Assembly (NCBI GenBank): GCA_009702965.1 | Contig: WLHB01000010.1 | Coordinates: forward strand, 1-39,244 | Direction of reading: 5' to 3' | From: Actinomycetota bacterium | GTDB lineage: Bacteria > Actinomycetota > Actinomycetes > Nanopelagicales > Nanopelagicaceae | Length of the DNA: 39,244 nt | Shown here: positions 34,076 through 39,244 of the stretch, piece by piece | Position numbering within the stretch: position 1 is the first letter of the stretch | How the letters are laid out: each line of letters opens with the position of its first letter | Position numbers and translations under genes: made by a program | Notes under the pieces: model-generated | What the model saw: the letters and a program-made list of their open reading frames with translations, nothing else | Database searches by the model: none | Told to the model about the DNA's origin: nothing

Positions 34076-35026
34076 CTATCCAACCAAAGTTTTCCCGGCA
34101 ATGTGTGCGAAAAGAGAGGTCAATTTTTTCGTATCGTGATGGTTGGCACTTCCTTGAAGTCGAAGGTCGCCGACCAACAACTCTCCACCTTGGGTTGAAA
34201 CTTTCTCTCCAAGAAGTTCGGCCGCTTGAGGATCCTGAACGAGAGAAGTATCAGCAACAACAAAATCAAATGAGAGTTCTGGAGCCAATTTCGCAACCGC
34301 TGCAATGTGATCAAGGGCGCTACGTCCTGAAAATTCACCAGTGTGCACATCATCAAGGTTAAGTAAGAGGATTTTCTTCGCTGGAGAATTACTGAGTGCG
34401 ATAACTTGTTCAGGCACGAGCAGATGAGGAAGAACGCTAGAGATCCATGATCCTGGTCCCATCGTGATCCAATCGGCTTGAGCGATTGCTGCCAGCGCTT
34501 CTGGTCTTGCCTTGGGATTCTCAGGGATTAATTTCACAGATTCAAAACGACCAGTGGTAGTGGCTACCTCTTTCTGTCCACGGACTGTTTTCTTCTCTCC
34601 TTGATCGAGAAAAATTGCTTCTATGTCGAGTGGTTCTCCTGCCATCGGAAGTACTCGACCTACAACTTTAAGTAAGGCGCCCACTCGATCTAAACCTTCA
34701 ATCGGATCTTCATCACGATCCCAGAGAGCTGCAAGAAGTAAGTTGCCGACAGCATGGCCATCTAGTGGCCCATCACTTGTAAAGCGGTACTGCATGATCT
34801 CAGCCCAACTTCTACCCCATTCGTCATCCGAACAGAGGGCAGCCAGTGCCATACGCAGATCACCAGGAGGGAAGATCGGAAATTCTTCGCGCAATCTTCC
34901 GCTTGAACCGCCATTGTCAGCCACGGTAACGATCGCGGTGATTTCTGAAGTCAGAGAGCGCAAAGAAGTAAGTGTTGCAAAGAGACCGTGCCCTCCGCCG
35001 AGGGCGACAACGCGTGGAGATGACAT
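34076..35026 (-). CDS. yvcK: YvcK-family uridylate-sugar binding protein (gluconeogenesis factor)
   Basis: Cytoplasmic protein of the CofD/YvcK fold, involved in carbon use and cell-wall homeostasis (CuvA in mycobacteria). The 316-residue protein has the N-terminal [10 protein letters not shown] loop, [14 protein letters not shown] at about 34-47 and [12 protein letters not shown] at about 53-64, all conserved in the family. It sits 3 nt after rapZ and 4 nt before whiA. Confidence 0.93.
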   Translation of the reverse strand: MSSPRVVALGGGHGLFATLTSLRSLTSEITAIVTVADNGGSSGRLREEFPIFPPGDLRMALAALCSDDEWGRSWAEIMQYRFTSDGPLDGHAVGNLLLAALWDRDEDPIEGLDRVGALLKVVGRVLPMAGEPLDIEAIFLDQGEKKTVRGQKEVATTTGRFESVKLIPENPKARPEALAAIAQADWITMGPGSWISSVLPHLLVPEQVIALSNSPAKKILLLNLDDVHTGEFSGRSALDHIAAVAKLAPELSFDFVVADTSLVQDPQAAELLGEKVSTQGGELLVGDLRLQGSANHHDTKKLTSLFAHIAGKTLVG

Positions 35027-35029
35027 GAG

Positions 35030-35899
35030 TTACTCGCGGCCAACATCTCTATGGGTGGCATGGGCAGATATCTCAACCGTTGATGAGTATTCACTAAGTT
35101 GTCGAGCAATTTCTCGCGCGACAGAAACGCTGCGATGTTTGCCACCAGTGCATCCAACGGCAATTGTCACAAAGCGCTTACCTTCACGGAGATAGCCCGG
35201 AACCATCTGCATAACAACTGACACGTAGCTCTTAATGAACTCTTCGACGCCATCACTTGCAAGTACCGTAGAAAAGACTTTCTCGTCGAGTCCAGTAAGT
35301 GGTCGTAGCTCTGGCACCCAGTGTGGATTGGGAATAAATCGTGCATCGAGAAGCAAGTCCGCATCAACCGGGATTCCATATTTGAATCCAAAGGAGAGCA
35401 CATTGATTCGTATGGCGCTGAGTGATCCTGGTGAGAATATCTCGGCGATACGTTTCTCCAGCTGGTGCACATTTAAGTTGCTCGAATCAATGACAATGTC
35501 AGCCTGGGCACGGAGTTCATCAAGCTTGGTTCGTTCGCGGGCAATACCATCAACGATTCGATCATTTGCCTGCAAGGGATGTGGTCGACGAGTGGATTCA
35601 AAGCGAGCCACCAATACTTGATCGCTGGCATCAAGAAAGAGGGTTCTGAATGGAACCTTCTTCTCACGCAACGTGTTCAGAGATGCACTCAGATCATCAA
35701 AGAATTTACCTCCACGCACATCGACGACGACTGCAACTGATGCGAAATCTGATCCACCGGTCTGTGAAGCTAGTTCGGGCAGAATTGCAGGTGGCAGATT
35801 GTCTACGACATACCAACCTAGATCTTCAAGTGCGTGCGCTACCGTCGATCTACCGGCACCGGACATTCCGGTAAGAATCAAGAGTTCGCGTGTACTCAT
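35030..35899 (-). CDS. rapZ: RapZ-family nucleotide-binding protein
   Basis: P-loop protein; in E. coli it guides RNase E to GlmZ, whereas in Gram-positives its role is less clear. The 289-residue protein has Walker A GMSGAGRST at 11-19, DNLPP at about 33-37 and the C-terminal domain with SFGFKYGIP, RFIPNPHW and IGCTGGKHRS-type sequence (here VGCTGGKHRSV). A CAGACT hexamer lies 6 nt before the ATG and there is no Shine-Dalgarno, so an own promoter is possible. Gap to uvrC is 38 nt. Confidence 0.93.
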   Translation of the reverse strand: MSTRELLILTGMSGAGRSTVAHALEDLGWYVVDNLPPAILPELASQTGGSDFASVAVVVDVRGGKFFDDLSASLNTLREKKVPFRTLFLDASDQVLVARFESTRRPHPLQANDRIVDGIARERTKLDELRAQADIVIDSSNLNVHQLEKRIAEIFSPGSLSAIRINVLSFGFKYGIPVDADLLLDARFIPNPHWVPELRPLTGLDEKVFSTVLASDGVEEFIKSYVSVVMQMVPGYLREGKRFVTIAVGCTGGKHRSVSVAREIARQLSEYSSTVEISAHATHRDVGRE

Positions 35900-35937
35900 G
35901 GGAACAGTCTGCCATCAACGTCAACTACCTAACACCC

Positions 35938-37866
35938 TTACTTGTCGAGAATCTCACCCGTCTGCATATCTACCCCGCCAATAACGGCGCTCTCCCCCAT
36001 ATGTGAGAGGTGGTTCCAAATAATCGATGCAATTTTCTCGCCGATTCCTGGCGTTGCCGCAATCTCTGCCACAGAAGCCTTGCGAATAGCACCAACAGAA
36101 CCGAAACGATCTAAGAGGGCGGCTCGCCTAATGTGACCTAGCTGTTCGATCTCATCTAAAACAGATTCCAACATCACCTTTGATCGACGTGATCGGTGGA
36201 AGGTTACTGCGAAGCGATGTGCTTCATCGCGTATGCGTTGCAGCAGATACATTCCCTCACTTGTGCGAGGAAGGATAAGTGGATCCTGGCTATGTGGAAG
36301 CCATACTTCTTCAAGACGCTTAGCTAAACCACAGAGAGCAATATCGGTGACACCGAGCTCTTCGAGTGCACGCGTTGCAGCTGCGACTTGTGGCGCACCG
36401 CCATCGACAACAATGAGTTGCGGTGGATAGGAGAATTTGCCTAATCGCCCGCCAGATTCATTAACCTCGCTTTGATCAACCTTTCGATCTGCCAGCAATC
36501 TCTTAAGTCGTCGCGTGATTACTTGATGCATGGCGCGAGTGTCATCCGTCGCTTCGGTGGTATCAATAATGAATCGGCGATACTCGCTCTTCTTTGCAAT
36601 GCCGTCTTCAAAGACAACCATCGAGGCAACAACAGTTGTGCCTGAAATATTTGAGATATCAAAACACTCAATACGTAGTGGCGTACGTGGAAGTTCAAGG
36701 ATTTCTTCTAGTTCGATAAGCGCTTTACCAGAGACGGCTGCATCGTTGGCTCGCTTACTCAGGAATTGGATCAACGCATAATGAGCGTTTCTATCGACGG
36801 TATCAAGGAGTTCTACCTTTTCACCGCGCTGTGGAACTTTGATCGTGACCTTATGTCCGGCAAGTGAACTCAGCCATAATGTGAGAGCTTGGCTATCTGT
36901 GGGTTCGTGATTCATATGAATAATTGATGGAATTTCCGTTGCACCATCTCCGTAGATCGAGAAGAGAAGTGATGCCCATTGATCTTCGCCTTCGAGCGTT
37001 CTCTCTTGATCAACAATCCATGAACGTGAACCCTTGATCGATCCTCTGCGCACCATGAATATTGAACCAGCAGCATGGAAGCCCTCTTCATGAATGGCAA
37101 TGAAATCCCCATCCAGATCGTCAGAGAGATTTCCTTGCGTTGATTTCTGTGCCTTTTCAAAAGATTCAATCTGGTCACGAAGGCGAGCTGCTCGCTCAAA
37201 CTCTTCTCGTGATGCTGCCAACTCCATTTCGTGGCGCATTGTTGGGAGCAGATCTTCCATTCCAGACTCCATGAAATCGTTGAGCTTGACGGCGATCTCT
37301 TTATGTTCCTCTGGGCTCACCCAACCGACACACGGCGCCGCGCACTTTCCAATATCCCCCAAAAGGCATTGTCGTTTTGACCGCTGCGCTCTCTGAAAGT
37401 TTCCAACGCTGCACGATCTCACCGGAAAGACTTTAAGTAGAACTTCATAGGTATTACGAAGGGCCCATGCATTTGTATACGGTCCAAAATACTTAAGACC
37501 TGGACGCTTCTCCTTGCGGGTAATAAAAATACGTGGATACTCATCTTCAAGTGAAATCGCCAGGTAGGGATAAGACTTATCGTCTTTGAATTGCACGTTA
37601 TAGGTCGGGTGGTACTGCTTAATCCATGAGAACTCTAAAGCCAGCGCTTCTAATTCAGTCTTAACAATCGTCCAATCGACCCGAACCGCCTCGTGAACCA
37701 TCCGATATGTTTTCTGAGCAAGGTTTGAACCAAAGTAAGAACTCAAGCGATTCTTAAGGTTCTTAGCCTTTCCAACGTAGATCACCTTGTCACTTTTATT
37801 GTAGAAACGGTAAACACCGGGATCTTCAGGGATCTCCGGTGGGCGATACGAGGCTGGATCTGCCAT
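35938..37866 (-). CDS. uvrC: UvrABC system endonuclease subunit UvrC
   Basis: Makes both incisions around DNA damage in nucleotide excision repair. The 642-residue protein has an N-terminal GIY-YIG nuclease domain (PGVYRF at 16-21, VIYVGKAKNLKNR at 28-40), four cysteines C152, C167, C175 and C179 placed like the cluster-binding set in UvrC, a UVR helix for UvrB contact at about 205-235, an RNase H-like nuclease domain with FDISN and VVDGG, and a C-terminal helix-hairpin-helix pair. It starts 2 nt after the uvrA stop. Confidence 0.97.
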   Translation of the reverse strand: MADPASYRPPEIPEDPGVYRFYNKSDKVIYVGKAKNLKNRLSSYFGSNLAQKTYRMVHEAVRVDWTIVKTELEALALEFSWIKQYHPTYNVQFKDDKSYPYLAISLEDEYPRIFITRKEKRPGLKYFGPYTNAWALRNTYEVLLKVFPVRSCSVGNFQRAQRSKRQCLLGDIGKCAAPCVGWVSPEEHKEIAVKLNDFMESGMEDLLPTMRHEMELAASREEFERAARLRDQIESFEKAQKSTQGNLSDDLDGDFIAIHEEGFHAAGSIFMVRRGSIKGSRSWIVDQERTLEGEDQWASLLFSIYGDGATEIPSIIHMNHEPTDSQALTLWLSSLAGHKVTIKVPQRGEKVELLDTVDRNAHYALIQFLSKRANDAAVSGKALIELEEILELPRTPLRIECFDISNISGTTVVASMVVFEDGIAKKSEYRRFIIDTTEATDDTRAMHQVITRRLKRLLADRKVDQSEVNESGGRLGKFSYPPQLIVVDGGAPQVAAATRALEELGVTDIALCGLAKRLEEVWLPHSQDPLILPRTSEGMYLLQRIRDEAHRFAVTFHRSRRSKVMLESVLDEIEQLGHIRRAALLDRFGSVGAIRKASVAEIAATPGIGEKIASIIWNHLSHMGESAVIGGVDMQTGEILDK

Positions 37867-37868
37867 CG

Positions 37869-39244
37869 CTACTTCTTCTTCGCTGCGGGCTTCTTAACCG
37901 AACGGTTGTTCTCAAGAATTTCACGTAAGAACTGACCTGTGTAACTCTCTTTAACGGATGCAACATGCTCTGGAGTTCCGACAGCAACAACCATCCCGCC
38001 CCTAAATCCGCCTTCGGGACCCATATCAATAACCCAGTCGGCACACTTAATGACATCGAGATTATGTTCAATCACTATGACAGTATTTCCTGAATCAACA
38101 AGGCGACTGAGGACTCCTAATAGTTTGTTCACATCTTCAAAGTGAAGCCCTGTCGTTGGCTCATCGAGAACGTAGATAGTTCGCCCAGTTGAGCGACGCT
38201 GGAGTTCGGTGGCAAGTTTTACTCGTTGTGCCTCTCCACCGGAAAGAGTTGGAGCAGATTGACCCAATCGAACATATCCAAGACCCACATCACAGAGGGT
38301 TTTTAAATAGCGTGCGATCGTTGGAACAGATTCAAAGAATTCGTGAGCGATCTCAATAGGCATATCGAGAACCTCGGCGATTGTTTTACCCTTGTAATGC
38401 ACTTCGAGAGTCTCGCGGTTGTAGCGCGCGCCGTGACAGATTTCGCAGGGGACATAAACATCGGGTAGAAAGTTCATTTCGATAGTGATCGTGCCATCAC
38501 CCGTGCAGTTCTCGCAGCGACCGCCCTTAACGTTAAAGCTAAAGCGTCCTTGCTGATAGCCGCGAATCTTTGCTTCTGTGGTCTCTGAAAACAAGAAGCG
38601 GATTTTGTCAAAGACGCCCGTGTATGTGGCCGGATTAGAGCGCGGTGTACGTCCAATCGGGGATTGATCAACGTGAACTACTTTATCGAGTTGGTCAATC
38701 CCAGTAATAGTCTTGTGGCGACCTGGAACGATGCGCGCACCGTTGAGTTTATTTGCAAGAGTTGAGTACAAGATGTCGTTGACCAGCGTTGATTTACCCG
38801 AACCACTCACACCTGTCACTGCTACAAAAGTTCCAAGCGGAATTGAGACCTCAACATCTTTGAGGTTGTTCTCCTTCGCGCCTTTAATAACGATCTGGCG
38901 CTTTGGATCTATCTTCCTACGGCTCTTTGGAATCTCAATTGCACGACGACCCGATAGGTATGCACCAGTGATTGATTCCTTAGATGCAATCAGCTCTTCA
39001 TAGGACCCTGACACGACAACTCTTCCACCATGTTCGCCGGCTCCGGGACCGATGTCGACAACCCAATCTGCAGTACGAATTGTCTCTTCATCATGTTCAA
39101 CAACAATAAGTGTGTTTCCAAGATCTCGAAGTCGTGTGAGAGTTTCGATGAGTCGTCGGTTATCACGCTGATGGAGACCAATGCTCGGTTCATCAAGTAC
39201 ATAGAGAACTCCCACAAGTCCAGAACCGATCTGGGTAGCAAGAC
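37869..39244 (-). CDS. uvrA: UvrABC system ATPase subunit UvrA, C-terminal part
   Basis: Damage-sensing ABC ATPase of nucleotide excision repair. Only the last roughly 457 residues lie in the window; the frame stays open to the right edge, where [20 protein letters not shown] continues the first ATPase domain, so the gene is cut by the window and not truncated in the genome. Visible are Walker [11 protein letters not shown], the zinc-finger cysteines CENCTGDG and CEICHGAR, signature [12 protein letters not shown] and Walker [11 protein letters not shown] of the second ATPase domain. The C-terminus ends in a Lys-rich KKPAAKKK tail. Confidence 0.97.
   Translation of the reverse strand, partial: LATQIGSGLVGVLYVLDEPSIGLHQRDNRRLIETLTRLRDLGNTLIVVEHDEETIRTADWVVDIGPGAGEHGGRVVVSGSYEELIASKESITGAYLSGRRAIEIPKSRRKIDPKRQIVIKGAKENNLKDVEVSIPLGTFVAVTGVSGSGKSTLVNDILYSTLANKLNGARIVPGRHKTITGIDQLDKVVHVDQSPIGRTPRSNPATYTGVFDKIRFLFSETTEAKIRGYQQGRFSFNVKGGRCENCTGDGTITIEMNFLPDVYVPCEICHGARYNRETLEVHYKGKTIAEVLDMPIEIAHEFFESVPTIARYLKTLCDVGLGYVRLGQSAPTLSGGEAQRVKLATELQRRSTGRTIYVLDEPTTGLHFEDVNKLLGVLSRLVDSGNTVIVIEHNLDVIKCADWVIDMGPEGGFRGGMVVAVGTPEHVASVKESYTGQFLREILENNRSVKKPAAKKK

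Noticed and set aside
34623-35195. 190-codon plus-strand open frame opposite yvcK and rapZ
   Set aside because: Ser/Arg/Pro-rich antisense frame with no recognisable domain; both genes on the other strand are conserved.

Overview
The window is a dense, almost gap-free piece of a chromosome from a small-genome planktonic actinobacterium, most like the freshwater acI/Nanopelagicales lineage. This placement is inferred. It rests on actinobacteria-specific genes (rbpA, whiA, a DUF3099 gene, an InhA-type fabI), actinobacterial gene orders (uvrA-uvrC-rapZ-yvcK-whiA-gap-pgk-tpiA-secG; infC-rpmI-rplT-methyltransferase-pheS-pheT-arg-tyrS-rRNA; sufR-B-D-Rieske-C-S-U-T), moderate base composition and very short intergenic gaps.

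Layout. 1-423: pre-16S leader and promoters of an rRNA operon reading left out of the window, after the 3' end of tyrS. 424-6590: tyrS, argH, argR, argD, argB and argC on the minus strand, joined by stop/start overlaps. 6639-12331: pheT, pheS, a 23S-type SPOUT methyltransferase, rplT, rpmI, and infC with an apparent ATC start behind a structured leader. 12332-14467: a VanY-type carboxypeptidase, fabI and fabG. 14548-15580 (plus strand): a DUF3099 membrane protein and SURF1, whose end overlaps the end of an ABC exporter gene. 15542-17407: the exporter. 17411-23734: the complete SUF iron-sulfur assembly operon with its regulator sufR. 23805-29341 (plus): heme A synthase ctaA, then tkt, tal and pgi. 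29343-33090: rbpA, secG, tpiA, pgk and gap. 33091-39244: whiA, yvcK, rapZ, uvrC and the 3' part of uvrA, which runs off the right edge.

How it fits together. The genes cover central carbon flow (tkt/tal/pgi, gap/pgk/tpiA), arginine synthesis under a local ArgR, translation (three synthetase genes, IF3, L35, L20), fatty acid synthesis, Fe-S cluster assembly, cytochrome oxidase maturation (SURF1, CtaA) and excision repair. First genes of several transcription units carry a TANNNT -10 hexamer 6-7 nt before the start codon and lack a Shine-Dalgarno sequence, which suggests leaderless mRNAs. Internal operon genes often have good Shine-Dalgarno sites.

I see no phage, transposon, CRISPR array, defence island or biosynthetic cluster, and no convincing wholly new system. 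The points most worth a second look are the argC operator/promoter architecture, the arg cluster without argJ/argF/argG together with a short NAG kinase, the infC start, the leaderless pattern, and unusual residues in ArgD and CtaA.
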